Counted from the stretch's first letter, positions 1 through 8,537 are shown. The stretch: 64,000 nucleotides of DNA from CALESS01 sp964405455 (GCA_964405455.1 CAYOOA010000003.1:44376-108375); one strand, 5' to 3'. The notes: generated by a model not told the origin, from the sequence alone. A program made the numbers and translations.

Positions 1-1
1 A

Positions 2-535
2 TATCAACACGGGCGCTACCTGATGCCCGCCATGCCGACTTATTTCCTCCTGGGATTCCTGGGGATGAATGAACTCGTGGGCAACTTTGGGCAGCAGCCT
101 TCGGCCCGCCTGTTCCGTTTCGGCTGGCGGCTGGCCGTCACCCTGACGCTCCTGCTCTTTTTCTTCAACGGAGCAATGGCCATTTCCAATGATGTCGGTA
201 TCATCCAAACGGAAATGGTCGCCACGGCGCGCTGGATCCAGCAAAATACGCCGCCAAATGCGCTGGTTGCCGCCCATGATATTGGGGCAATGGGATATTT
301 CGGCGAGCGGCAGTTGGTTGACCTGGCCGGTTTGATCTCTCCGGAGGTGGCACCGATCATCCGGGATGAGGATAAACTGAAAGCATACCTGGATGAAAGG
401 GGTGTAGATTACCTGGTGACATTTCCCGGTTGGTATTCCAGCCTGACAGATGGAAAACTTGTCCTTTTTCAAACGGACGGCAAGTATTCACCCGCCCAGG
501 GTGGTGAAAACATGGCTGTTTATCAATGGAGATAA
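2..535 (+). CDS. C-terminal part of a polytopic membrane glycosyltransferase-like protein (partial)
   Basis: The reading frame enters from the left edge, so the start is missing. The first residues read YQHGRYLMPAMP, which resembles the 'GRYLMP' segment near the end of GT-C/PMT-like membrane glycosyltransferases. One clear membrane helix follows (about residues 40-60, rich in L, F and V), then a soluble C-terminal domain of about 115 residues containing a DIGAMGYFGER segment typical of the extracytoplasmic tail of these proteins. Substrate unknown. The family assignment is inference from this tail only; most of the protein lies outside the window. Confidence 0.55.
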   Translation, partial: YQHGRYLMPAMPTYFLLGFLGMNELVGNFGQQPSARLFRFGWRLAVTLTLLLFFFNGAMAISNDVGIIQTEMVATARWIQQNTPPNALVAAHDIGAMGYFGERQLVDLAGLISPEVAPIIRDEDKLKAYLDERGVDYLVTFPGWYSSLTDGKLVLFQTDGKYSPAQGGENMAVYQWR

Positions 536-595
536 CTGGAAATTTTTACGGTTCATACAACCTTATGCTATACTTGCTTGAATTTGGTAAAATAT

Positions 596-617
596 AAGAT
601 GCCCACACGGGCATCTT
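596..617. other. Perfect hairpin between two genes
   Basis: A 9-bp perfect stem (AAGATGCCC / GGGCATCTT) with a 4-nt ACAC loop. There is no T-run after it on the + strand, so it is either a weak terminator for the upstream gene or a 5' UTR hairpin of the histidine kinase mRNA. Confidence 0.5.
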
Positions 618-644
618 GTTGAGTATCTATAAGGAGAGGGAAGC

Positions 645-1724
645 ATGGCAATCAATCCAGAAACTGATCGCGACCCGATTGATATCTTTGTTGAGGAAAT
701 CCAGGGCGAAATTGATCAATCCAAGCGCGCCCTGCGTGAAACGACGATGATGATTGAGCAAAGCCAGGCAGAATTGGCCAAGTTGGTTCAGCGCAATGCT
801 GCCGTTGCCGGTCATTTACAACAAATCCAGGGCCAGTTTGAAAGCATGTCCCGAAATGATATCCGGATGACCTACAATGCCGCCCTGGATACTCAACAAC
901 GGCTGCTGGTCATGCGCGGGCAACTGGAGAAACTCCAGACGGAACAGAAGAATCTCCAGCGCACCATTACCTTGCTGGAAGGGATTTTGAAAACGATCGA
1001 AGAAGACATGGCCGGTGGAAAAGGTGGCCGGAGCAACAGCCGGGCCATGCTGGAGATGGTGGTCAAGGCCCAGGAGGCGGAACGGCTGCGCCTTTCCCGA
1101 CAGATGCACGACGGCCCTGCCCAGGCTCTTTCCAATTTTATCGTGCAGACTGAAATAGCGATGCGTTATTTTGAAATGGACCCGGTAAAGGCCAAGGAAG
1201 AACTGCAACACCTGAAACAGTCCGCCCTGACTACATTTCAAAAGGTACGTACGTTCATTTTCGAGTTGCGGCCGATGATGCTCGATGACCTGGGATTGTA
1301 TCCGACTGTCCGGCGGTACATTGAATCCTTCAAGGAACAGACGGGCGTAGATGTAGCCCTCAACCTGAAGGGGCAGGAACGCCGCCTGGAGCCCTACCTG
1401 GAAGTGATGATCTTTCGCGCCCTGCAGGAGTTGATGGGAAATGCAGTCCGCCACAACCAGGATGCGCCAGGGAGGATTTCACTGACGGTGCAGATTGTGG
1501 CTGAGGAGCGGCTCGTCAAGGTCAGTGTCAGTGATACCGGCAAAGGTTTTGATTTGGAAGAAGCTAGCAAATCGGGCGGTCTCGGTTTGAAATTGATCCG
1601 TGAGCGCGTGGAATTGCTGGGCGGTTTCATGGATGTGGATTCTGCCCCGGGAGCCGGGGCCAGGGTTAGCTTCCAGGTACCGTCTCTGGATAATGAAAAT
1701 TTTGAAGGCCAAAGTCCTTCATAA
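645..1724 (+). CDS. Cytoplasmic DegS-like sensor histidine kinase (HisKA_3 / HATPase_c)
   Basis: 359 residues without membrane segments. Residues 1-120 are strongly helical and charged, a likely coiled-coil sensory region as in DegS. The dimerisation/phosphoacceptor box RQMHDGPAQAL puts the phosphorylated histidine at H155. The ATPase domain has the N box ELMGNAVRH (N266), G1 box DTGKGF (297-302) and G2 box GGLGL (311-315). The start follows AGGAGAGGGAAGC, a good ribosome binding site. No response regulator gene is adjacent, so it is an orphan here. It lies 36 bp before a glycolytic pair in the same direction; whether it controls them is unknown. HisKA_3 kinases normally phosphorylate NarL/DegU-type regulators. 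Confidence 0.9.
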   Translation: MAINPETDRDPIDIFVEEIQGEIDQSKRALRETTMMIEQSQAELAKLVQRNAAVAGHLQQIQGQFESMSRNDIRMTYNAALDTQQRLLVMRGQLEKLQTEQKNLQRTITLLEGILKTIEEDMAGGKGGRSNSRAMLEMVVKAQEAERLRLSRQMHDGPAQALSNFIVQTEIAMRYFEMDPVKAKEELQHLKQSALTTFQKVRTFIFELRPMMLDDLGLYPTVRRYIESFKEQTGVDVALNLKGQERRLEPYLEVMIFRALQELMGNAVRHNQDAPGRISLTVQIVAEERLVKVSVSDTGKGFDLEEASKSGGLGLKLIRERVELLGGFMDVDSAPGAGARVSFQVPSLDNENFEGQSPS

Positions 1725-1760
1725 ATTATTCCGTTATTTATTGCAGGAGGAAGTTTTACA

Positions 1761-2927
1761 ATGACCAAAACGATTGGTTTATTAACCGGGGGAGGCGATG
1801 TTCCCGGCCTGAACCCGGCCATGAAGGCTGTCGTGATGAGCGCGTTGGAGAATGGTTACCGGGTGATCGGGATCCGCAAGGGTTGGGGCGGATTCCTGGG
1901 TTACAATCTCGATGAACCGGCGACGCGCGAGTATTATGTTCGTGAATTACAGGCCACGGATGTTCGGACGATTGACCGCACGGGTGGCACCTTCCTTCAC
2001 ACCTCGCGGACGAATCCGGGCAAGGTGAAAGCCAAATCGGTGCCGGATTTCCTGCGCAACTCATCGTGGGGCAAAGAATTGCCGGACGGCACCTTTGATT
2101 ACACCCCTTACGTCTTGAAGGTGATTGATCACCTGGGTATCGATGTGATGGTGCCGATCGGAGGCGACGACACCCTCAGCTATGCCCATCGACTGCATAA
2201 GGAAGGCTTCCCAACCGTGGCCATTCCCAAGACCATGGATAATGATGTATTCGGAACGGATTACTGCATCGGCTTTTCCACGGCAGTCACCCGCTCGGTT
2301 GAATCCATCCACAACATGCGTACGGCGGTTGGCTCGCACGAACGGATCGGCATCGTGGAATTGTTTGGCCGCAACTCCGGCGAAACCAGCCTGATCAGTG
2401 CTTATCTTGCCTACGTGGACCGTGCCATCATCACCGAAGTACCCTTCGATGTCAACAAACTGGCCAACTTCCTGATGGAGGATAAACGCAATAATCCCTC
2501 CAATTATGCCATCATGACCATCTCCGAAGGCGCCATCATGGAAGGCGGGGAAGTGGTTGAAAGTGGTGAAGCGGATGCCTACGGCCACCGCAAGCTGGGC
2601 GGCGTGGGCACCCTCCTTTCTGAAGAAATCAAGCGCATCACCGGCCAGGATATCATGTACCAGCAACTGGCTTACCTGATGCGCTCCGGGGCACCGGATT
2701 CCCTGGATCGGATGGTGGCCATGTCCTACGGACACCTGGCAATTCAACTGATCCGCCGGAATGAATACGGCAAGATGGTTGCCCTGCACGGCGGCAAATA
2801 TACCACGGTGCCGATCGAGATGATCATGGCCGGCAAGAAGCGCGTGGATGTGCCCGCCTATTATGATATTGAGAATTACCGCCCGAAGATCCGTGATTTT
2901 ATGGGCGTCCCCATGTTCCTTAGCTAA
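1761..2927 (+). CDS. Phosphofructokinase, probably diphosphate-dependent
   Basis: 388 residues, PFKA family. Converts fructose 6-phosphate to fructose 1,6-bisphosphate. Visible motifs are LLTGGGDVPGLNPA at the N-terminus, GGDD at 134-137 and PKTMDND at 156-162 (catalytic Asp160). In ATP-using enzymes these two motifs read GGDG and PGTIDND; Asp at the last GGDD position (D137) and Lys in PKT (K157) are the established signature of diphosphate-using PFKs, which act reversibly in glycolysis and gluconeogenesis. A strong GCAGGAGGAAG site precedes the ATG. It is followed 16 bp later by a class II aldolase, so substrate passes straight to the next step. PPi use is inferred from the two residues. 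Confidence 0.9.
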   Translation: MTKTIGLLTGGGDVPGLNPAMKAVVMSALENGYRVIGIRKGWGGFLGYNLDEPATREYYVRELQATDVRTIDRTGGTFLHTSRTNPGKVKAKSVPDFLRNSSWGKELPDGTFDYTPYVLKVIDHLGIDVMVPIGGDDTLSYAHRLHKEGFPTVAIPKTMDNDVFGTDYCIGFSTAVTRSVESIHNMRTAVGSHERIGIVELFGRNSGETSLISAYLAYVDRAIITEVPFDVNKLANFLMEDKRNNPSNYAIMTISEGAIMEGGEVVESGEADAYGHRKLGGVGTLLSEEIKRITGQDIMYQQLAYLMRSGAPDSLDRMVAMSYGHLAIQLIRRNEYGKMVALHGGKYTTVPIEMIMAGKKRVDVPAYYDIENYRPKIRDFMGVPMFLS

Positions 2928-2943
2928 TTGAAAGGAGTGAGAG

Positions 2944-4365
2944 ATGAAAGAAGAATTGATCAAAGAAATGGTTGACCTGGTGGATGGCTCCATTGCCATT
3001 TCGAAGGATGAAGTTCGCGTCCTGGATGCGACCAAGCTGCAGAAGAACATCGTCAAGCTAGCCCAGGTGGCAGCCCTGGCCGGTGGGAGCAAGGCGGGTT
3101 ACGCCCGCTTCCTCATCCGGATGGCAGCGCTGGACCTGGGGATCTACCCGGCGTCCATCAATGACCTGTACATGGCCCGCGGACGGGGTGAGGTTCCATT
3201 CTCATTCACCGTGCCGGCGATTAATTTGCGCTGCCTTACTTTCGATGCCGCCCGGGCTATTTTCCGCACGGCCATGAAGATTGATGGAGCGGCATTCCTA
3301 TTTGAAATTGCCCGTTCGGAAATGACTTATACCGACCAGCGCCCAACCGAGTACTCCTCCTCGGTGCTGGCTGCTGCCATAGCTGAAGGCTACCGCGGCC
3401 CGGTCTTCATCCAGGGCGATCACTTTCAGATTTCCGCCAAGCGCTACGCAGCAGATCCCAAGACGGAAGTGGATAACCTCAAGGCGCTGGTGATTGAAGC
3501 TGTGGCAGCCGGTTTCTTCAATATTGACGTGGATACTTCCACCCTGGTGGATCTCTCCAAGGAAACCATCCCCGGCCAACAGCAAGTGAACGTTGAACTT
3601 TCTGCCCACCTGGCTGCCTTTGTCCGCTCGGTGCAACCGGAAGGTGTGACGATCTCCATCGGTGGTGAGATCGGCGAAGTCGGCGGGCACAATTCGACCG
3701 TAGATGAACTGCACGCATACCTGGGCGGTTTCAAGGCTGAACTGAAGAAAGTTGCCGGGGATGCTGTAGGTCTTTCGAAGATCAGTATTCAAACCGGTAC
3801 ATCCCACGGCGGTGTTGTGCTGCCGGATGGCTCGATTGCCAAGGTGGATGTGGATTTCAACACCATGCTGACCCTTTCACGGATTTCGCGATCGGATTAC
3901 GCCATGGGCGGCGCAGTCCAGCACGGCGCGTCGACGCTGCCGGAAGATTTATTTGGTAAATTTGTGGAAGCCGAAGCAGTTGAAATTCACCTGGCGACCA
4001 ATTTCCAGAATATCTTCTTTGATCATATCCCGGCGGCTTTGCGTGGTGAAATGTACGCCTACCTGGATCAGAACCTGGCGGCCGAACGCAAACCCGGCAT
4101 GACAGATGAGCAGTTCTATTACAAGAACCGCAAGAGTGCCATTGGCGTCTTCAAGCGCCAATCCTGGATGCTCACGGATGCTGAAAAGGCTCCCGTCATT
4201 AAGGCCTGGGAAGCCCAATTCCACCGCCTGTTCAACCAGCTTGGTTTGCCTGGCACCCGCCAGTACGTGGATCGGTTCATCCGCCCGGTTATGATCAAGC
4301 CCAAGCTGGCTGATTACCTGGGCAAGGATGCCGAAGCTGAAGATGTGAAAGACCTCGCTGATTAA
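2944..4365 (+). CDS. Class II (zinc) fructose-bisphosphate aldolase family protein, long form
   Basis: 473 residues, longer than the usual 280-360. Zinc and phosphate motifs are in class II order: GDH at 158-160, GEIGEVGGH at 241-249, GTSHGG at 285-290, then a QHGAST and VEIHLATNFQN block near 325-355. An N-terminal extension of about 80 residues and a helical C-terminal tail of about 100 residues explain the length. Expected reaction: reversible cleavage of fructose 1,6-bisphosphate to two triose phosphates; tagatose bisphosphate cannot be excluded. It sits 16 bp after the phosphofructokinase with AAAGGAGTGAGAG as ribosome binding site, so the two are surely cotranscribed. A terminator follows at 4384. 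Confidence 0.88.
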   Translation: MKEELIKEMVDLVDGSIAISKDEVRVLDATKLQKNIVKLAQVAALAGGSKAGYARFLIRMAALDLGIYPASINDLYMARGRGEVPFSFTVPAINLRCLTFDAARAIFRTAMKIDGAAFLFEIARSEMTYTDQRPTEYSSSVLAAAIAEGYRGPVFIQGDHFQISAKRYAADPKTEVDNLKALVIEAVAAGFFNIDVDTSTLVDLSKETIPGQQQVNVELSAHLAAFVRSVQPEGVTISIGGEIGEVGGHNSTVDELHAYLGGFKAELKKVAGDAVGLSKISIQTGTSHGGVVLPDGSIAKVDVDFNTMLTLSRISRSDYAMGGAVQHGASTLPEDLFGKFVEAEAVEIHLATNFQNIFFDHIPAALRGEMYAYLDQNLAAERKPGMTDEQFYYKNRKSAIGVFKRQSWMLTDAEKAPVIKAWEAQFHRLFNQLGLPGTRQYVDRFIRPVMIKPKLADYLGKDAEAEDVKDLAD

Positions 4366-4383
4366 GGTCGGTTGAGCCTATCG

Positions 4384-4435
4384 GGCGCGGGGCAGTGTAA
4401 CAGGTTACCTGTTCTGCACTTCCCCGTGCCTTTTT
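4384..4435 (+). terminator. Rho-independent terminator after the PFK-aldolase operon
   Basis: A long imperfect hairpin begins with GGCGCGGGG and ends with CCCCGTGCC, followed by TTTTT. It separates the aldolase gene from the Nudix gene. Confidence 0.8.
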
Positions 4436-4450
4436 ATTACAGGAGGCGGA

Positions 4451-4951
4451 ATGCCTAAGGAAGAGCAAGGCGTCACCAATGACCGCTTCAGCATCATCCC
4501 CCGGTCATTGATCTTTATCACGCATGGTGACGAAGTGTTGCTGTTGAAAGGCGCCCCATCCAAGCGGCTGTGGGCGAATAAATACAACGGGATTGGTGGA
4601 CACGTGGAGCGTGGGGAGGATGTGCTTTCCAGCGCGAAACGGGAACTGGAAGAAGAGTCCGGGTTGAGCGGGGTGGACCTGTGGTTGTGCGGAATCGCGA
4701 TGATCGATGCCGGTCAAACCACCGGGATTGGAATATTCATGTTCCGTGGAGAGTATTCAGGCGGTGAACTGGTTCAATCCCATGAAGGTCGGCTGGAATG
4801 GATCAAGCTGAACCGATTAGAAGATTATCCCCTGGTGGAGGACCTGCAAATCATTCTTCCCCGGCTGATGGAATTGAAGCGGGGAGATCCGCCGAAGTAT
4901 CTACGTTATTATTATGACGATCAGGATCGGCTGCAGGTTCGCTTCGGATAG
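4451..4951 (+). CDS. Nudix hydrolase, MutT/8-oxo-dGTPase-like
   Basis: 166 residues. The Nudix box runs from residue 50 (GHVERGEDVLSSAKRELEEE, then SGL) and fits GX5EX7REUXEEXGU. The family hydrolyses nucleoside diphosphates linked to another moiety; the N-terminal THGDEVLLLKGAP and compact size suggest a nucleotide-pool sanitising enzyme of the MTH1/MutT kind, but the substrate is not readable from the sequence. ACAGGAGGCGGA precedes the ATG. Its last 101 bp overlap the end of the convergent rsmD gene. Confidence 0.88.
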   Translation: MPKEEQGVTNDRFSIIPRSLIFITHGDEVLLLKGAPSKRLWANKYNGIGGHVERGEDVLSSAKRELEEESGLSGVDLWLCGIAMIDAGQTTGIGIFMFRGEYSGGELVQSHEGRLEWIKLNRLEDYPLVEDLQIILPRLMELKRGDPPKYLRYYYDDQDRLQVRFG

Positions 4952-5498
4952 CATAGAAGACCACAATCGTGCTGCCATAATCACGCTGATCGAACTCCAC
5001 CAGGTGCTCCAGGTGGAGTTCTTCGTACTCCACGGGGTGGATCTGCACGATCACCCAGGCATCCTCAGATAGCCAACCGGGATTTTCATCCAGCAAGCGC
5101 ATGGCCTTGCTCCACATTTGCTTATATTGGGGCGGGGCTACATATATGTAATCAAAAGCCCTATCTGGAGGTTGCTGCAGGACTTTAAAGGCATCCCCGC
5201 GCACAAGCTGGGCATTTTCGGAGAGACGCGTGGCAGCCAGGTTCTCCAGGATGACCTGTTGGGCCAGGCGGTTGAGCTCCACAAACCGGACGAATTTGGC
5301 TCCGCGCGATAATGCCTCGATGCCCACTGCACCGGTGCCGCCAAACAAGTCCAACATCGATGCGTCTTCAATATCCGACGATAGGATGTTAAAAACCGCC
5401 TCTTTCACGCGGTCCGTGATGGGGCGGGTGGTATCCCCCGGCACATCCTTGAGGTGGTGGCCGCGGGCTTTTCCGGAGATGACGCGCAGACTTCCCAT
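4851..5498 (-). CDS. rsmD: 16S rRNA (guanine-N2)-methyltransferase RsmD
   Basis: 215 residues. N-terminus LRVISGKARGHHL and TRPITDRVKEAVFNIL are hallmarks of RsmD, followed by the SAM loop LDLFGGTGAVGIEAL (49-63). RsmD methylates G966 of 16S rRNA (E. coli numbering) during 30S maturation. The catalytic (D/N)PPY motif reads APPQY at 121-125; I recall the same APPQY form in cyanobacterial and Chloroflexi relatives, so this is probably a lineage variant rather than a dead enzyme. The last ~35 residues (after FYAIRSEP) are low in structure and are encoded opposite the end of the Nudix gene. Last gene of a leftward run. Confidence 0.88.
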   Translation of the reverse strand: MGSLRVISGKARGHHLKDVPGDTTRPITDRVKEAVFNILSSDIEDASMLDLFGGTGAVGIEALSRGAKFVRFVELNRLAQQVILENLAATRLSENAQLVRGDAFKVLQQPPDRAFDYIYVAPPQYKQMWSKAMRLLDENPGWLSEDAWVIVQIHPVEYEELHLEHLVEFDQRDYGSTIVVFYAIRSEPAADPDRHNNNVDTSADLPASIPSAGEE

Positions 5499-5522
5499 AA
5501 AGCGATTATTGTTGAGCTGGAT

Positions 5523-5900
5523 TCAGCGAATCCGCTTCCAAAGTTCCTTTTCAAGATTCCAGTCGCCCATTTTGATCCGGTTGACCTGGCCGAGGGTGAG
5601 GCGGCGCACCATGGTGGCGCGCTGTTGATCAGGAATTTCCGATAAGCGCGCCAGGACCTGGTCGAAGCACTCCAGTGCTTTCTCGTTCAAACCCTGGGAA
5701 CGGTAAACCAGGCCGAGGGCGTAAAGTGAATCAAGATCGTTATCCAATTCAACCGCTTTTTCCAGGTCCAGCTGTGCCTGCTGCAGCTTCTGTTGCGAGA
5801 AGTACAGCCAACCACGGCGGGCATAATCAGATCCGTTTTGAGGGTTGATTTCGTCCGGGCTGGGTAGAGTTTCGGCGGGAATTATTGATTTTTGGGCCAC
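5523..5900 (-). CDS. Small tetratricopeptide repeat protein
   Basis: 125 residues, no signal peptide. Around residues 26-90 there are at least two TPR-like helix pairs: YARRGWLYFSQQKLQQAQLD and LYALGLVYRSQGLNEKALEC. The C-terminus is basic. TPR proteins bind partner proteins; no partner can be named. It lies 20 bp after the ChlI-like ATPase gene and 24 bp before rsmD in the same leftward run. Confidence 0.75.
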   Translation of the reverse strand: MAQKSIIPAETLPSPDEINPQNGSDYARRGWLYFSQQKLQQAQLDLEKAVELDNDLDSLYALGLVYRSQGLNEKALECFDQVLARLSEIPDQQRATMVRRLTLGQVNRIKMGDWNLEKELWKRIR

Positions 5901-5920
5901 GTCAAATTCTCCAAGATCCT

Positions 5921-7120
5921 TTATTCGGGAAGAATTGCCTGGATGGTCTGGTTGATTCGGGAATCTTCCTCAGACCGCTCAGAAAAGTAATGTTCCATGA
6001 ATTCCGAGCGGCGCAGACGCAAGGCCAGCGGGGCAACCAGGCGGATATCAGCGTTTGTGACTTGTGTACGGTTATCGGCTGCAGCCAAAGCCCGGGCGCT
6101 TTCAAAGAGGGTGATTTCCGCGCGGATTGAATCCAGGCTAAACTTTTGGATTAGTTGGATTCCCAGCCGAGTAATTTCTTCAGGCAGGACAACCTGCGGG
6201 AGGATGGAGCGGGCTGCTGAAATTTCCTGGCAGGCCTGGCGGGTGGCAAGCTCAAACCGATTGACGAAGGCTCGCGGATTGCGGAAGTATTCCACGCTGC
6301 GTTGATAGGCTTCCAATCGTTCGCCCGGGTTGAGAAGTCCGCGAACGACAACCCGCAGTCCAAAGCGGTCCATGATTTGCGGGCGTAAATTCCCCTCCTC
6401 AGGATTCATGGAACCGATCAGGGTTAACCTGGCCCGATAGACGGCCGCATGGGCACCCTGCCGGATGGTATAGCTGCCGGCGGCAGCGGCATCCAGGATC
6501 GCATTGGTGATTTCATCCGCCAGCAAGTTGACCTCATCCACAAACAGTAGATTCAAATCAGCCTGGGCGAGCAAGCCACGCTTGAGACGCATGCGTTCAT
6601 GCGCTACTTCGCCTTCATCCAACCCGCCGATGACATCCGACAGGCGGGCGTTGAGCGGCAACTCCACCAGGCTGACCGGGCTGGAAACAGTCAGCGGTTC
6701 GCCCTGGCCGTATTTGCGGGCGCATTCCGGGCAGACAGCGTCCATACCGCCGGTTTCCACATCTTCCGGGAGGCAACCATAAAAGCAGGTGCTGCGTTGC
6801 ACATCCGGCAGCACGTGAAGCAGGCTGCGAACAGCGGTAGTTTTTCCAGTCCCGCGCGGACCGATGAGCAGCACTCCGCCAATGGCCGGGTTGATGACCG
6901 AAAGGAGCAAGGCCAGTTTCATTTCCTGCTGCCCAACCAGGGCCAGGAAGGGGAATGGAAGGACTTCAGCCGGTCCAGATTCCTCTACCGGTTGGGAGGG
7001 TTGATTGCGCCCGGATACCATGTCCACCAGCTCGCGCAGGGAGCGCGGCATGGGGGGGCTACCTTCACCAGAAGGAGAAACATCCAAGGGGGAGGGCAGT
7101 TCAGGCGTATCCGGGGTCAT
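5921..7120 (-). CDS. AAA+ ATPase related to magnesium chelatase subunit I (ChlI/BchI), with a four-cysteine insert
   Basis: 399 residues. Walker A GPRGTGKTT (87-95), Walker B LLFVDE (191-196), sensor segment IGSMNPEEGNLRPQIMDRFG, plus the ChlI-type block LPLNARLSDVIGGLDEGEV. These place it with the magnesium chelatase I subunit. An insert at 112-133 carries C-X3-C and C-X2-C (C112, C116, C130, C133), a possible zinc site. No ChlD, ChlH or other bacteriochlorophyll gene lies in the window, so a role in pigment synthesis is not supported; cobalt chelation or a MoxR-like chaperone role are alternatives. Proline-rich acidic N-terminal tail (1-50). Confidence 0.8.
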   Translation of the reverse strand: MTPDTPELPSPLDVSPSGEGSPPMPRSLRELVDMVSGRNQPSQPVEESGPAEVLPFPFLALVGQQEMKLALLLSVINPAIGGVLLIGPRGTGKTTAVRSLLHVLPDVQRSTCFYGCLPEDVETGGMDAVCPECARKYGQGEPLTVSSPVSLVELPLNARLSDVIGGLDEGEVAHERMRLKRGLLAQADLNLLFVDEVNLLADEITNAILDAAAAGSYTIRQGAHAAVYRARLTLIGSMNPEEGNLRPQIMDRFGLRVVVRGLLNPGERLEAYQRSVEYFRNPRAFVNRFELATRQACQEISAARSILPQVVLPEEITRLGIQLIQKFSLDSIRAEITLFESARALAAADNRTQVTNADIRLVAPLALRLRRSEFMEHYFSERSEEDSRINQTIQAILPE

Positions 7121-7123
7121 ATT

Positions 7124-7567
7124 TCACTCTATATCATTATACGTCCAGTAGCGGTTGGCGATGAAGTTCCACATCATCACCACCAGGACGGCGATCGCCA
7201 GGGCGACATTATGACCGACAAAGGTTGGGGTGAGGGGAAAATTCGGCAGCCATTGACCCGCCAGGGTGGTCAAGGCTTTCTCCAGCCAGGCGAACAAGGG
7301 TGTGCGGATGCCCAGGCCGATCATGGAGACAAGTCCAAACTGAACCAGTTGTCCTGAAACCGGCTTCGAGCGCGAATCAGGATAGGTCCAATAACGGTTC
7401 CAAAGGAAATTGGAGACCACGGCACAGGTGAAAGAAACGACTTGCGCCCAAACTGCAGGTAGAATGTGGAAGGCTGTCAGCAGATTAAAAATGCCGAAAT
7501 CAACCACGGCTCCAATAATGCCGACTACAGCGAAGCGTAGAAAACGGGAGCGTTCTTTGGCGTTCAA
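7124..7567 (-). CDS. GtrA family membrane protein
   Basis: 147 residues with four predicted helices. The start RFLRFAVVGIIGAVVDFGIF and the repeated FLWNRYWTY / FIANRYWTY motifs are typical of GtrA, small membrane proteins associated with flipping or use of lipid-linked sugars for cell-surface polysaccharide modification. It overlaps the 3' end of the upstream sugar-nucleotide gene by 4 bp (translational coupling) and is followed 3 bp later by the ChlI-like gene. The pairing with a UDP-sugar enzyme supports an envelope glycan role. Confidence 0.85.
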   Translation of the reverse strand: MNAKERSRFLRFAVVGIIGAVVDFGIFNLLTAFHILPAVWAQVVSFTCAVVSNFLWNRYWTYPDSRSKPVSGQLVQFGLVSMIGLGIRTPLFAWLEKALTTLAGQWLPNFPLTPTFVGHNVALAIAVLVVMMWNFIANRYWTYNDIE

Positions 7568-8526
7568 TCCTCAATTCCCAATTGTTGTTTGAAGTATGGA
7601 ATGGTGCGCAGGATGCCTTCCTCGAGCTGGATGGTTGGATTCCAGCCGAGCAGAGTCTGGGCGCGGGTGATATCCGGGCGGCGGCGCTGGGGGTCATCTC
7701 CCAGGCGTAAGGCGGACTTATGGATTACACCGGCTTGATTGCCGACCAGGCGGTTGATGGTCTGGGCAAACTCAAGGATGCTCATCTCGGTCGGGTTACC
7801 AATATTAATCGGCTCATGCTGATCGGACATGAGTAAACGGTAAATGCCCTCAATTAAATCGCTGACATAACAGAAAGAGCGGGTTTGGCTGCCATCACCG
7901 TAGATGGTGAGCGGCTCGCCCCGCAGGGCTTGTTGGAGGAAATTGGGCAGGGCCCTCCCGTCATCCAGGCGCATGTGGGGACCATAGGTATTAAAAATGC
8001 GAACAATGCGGGTATCGATCCCATGGGTGCGGTGATAGGCCATGGTCAGCGCCTCGGCAAAACGCTTGGCCTCATCATAGACAGAGCGAACTCCGATTGG
8101 GTCACAGTGGCCCCAGTAGGTTTCCTTCTGGGGATGTTCCAGGGGATCACCGTAAATCTCACTGGTGGAGGCAAGCAGGAAGCGGGCGTGGTGAGCGCGG
8201 GCCAGGCCGAGGGTGTTGTGGGTTCCCAACGCGCCGGCTTTCATCGTTTGGATAGGCAGGTTGGTGTAGCCGTAAGGCGAAGCCGGATTGGGGCTGGCCG
8301 GGGAAGCAAAATGCATGATGGCATCCACTTTACCAGGCACAAAGATGAAATCGGATACGTCATGGCGGATAAATTCAAACCCTGGATGTCCGGCCAGATG
8401 GGCCAGGTTTTGCGGATTCCCGGTGACGAAATTATCCATTCCAACCACCTGGTGGCCTTCGTTGAGTAACCGTTCGCACAAGTGCGATCCCAAAAATCCA
8501 GCGGCGCCGGTAACCAATACGCGCAT
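7564..8526 (-). CDS. UDP-glucuronate decarboxylase-like (UDP-xylose synthase) SDR epimerase
   Basis: 320 residues from the ATG at 8526, which has GCGAGG seven bases before it; an in-frame ATG at 8547 would overlap the upstream gene and is less likely. NAD-binding GAAGFLG at the N-terminus, FASPASPNPASPYGY, LLASTSEIYGDP with catalytic Thr/Ser, and YDEAKR with the catalytic Tyr and Lys. The SPASP and HPQKETYWG segments match UDP-glucuronate decarboxylases, which make UDP-xylose. dTDP-glucose dehydratase is less likely. Cytosolic. Probably supplies a sugar nucleotide for the envelope together with GtrA. Confidence 0.82.
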   Translation of the reverse strand: MRVLVTGAAGFLGSHLCERLLNEGHQVVGMDNFVTGNPQNLAHLAGHPGFEFIRHDVSDFIFVPGKVDAIMHFASPASPNPASPYGYTNLPIQTMKAGALGTHNTLGLARAHHARFLLASTSEIYGDPLEHPQKETYWGHCDPIGVRSVYDEAKRFAEALTMAYHRTHGIDTRIVRIFNTYGPHMRLDDGRALPNFLQQALRGEPLTIYGDGSQTRSFCYVSDLIEGIYRLLMSDQHEPINIGNPTEMSILEFAQTINRLVGNQAGVIHKSALRLGDDPQRRRPDITRAQTLLGWNPTIQLEEGILRTIPYFKQQLGIED

Positions 8527-8537
8527 ATAGACCTCGC

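Noticed and set aside
2061..3092. Long antisense frame opposite the phosphofructokinase and aldolase genes
   Set aside because: Shadow of well-conserved genes; the antisense protein is His/Gly-rich with no domain.
5921..7120. Phototrophy suggested by a magnesium chelatase-like gene
   Set aside because: No reaction-centre, chlorosome or other bch genes in the window; ChlI-like ATPases are widespread in non-phototrophs.
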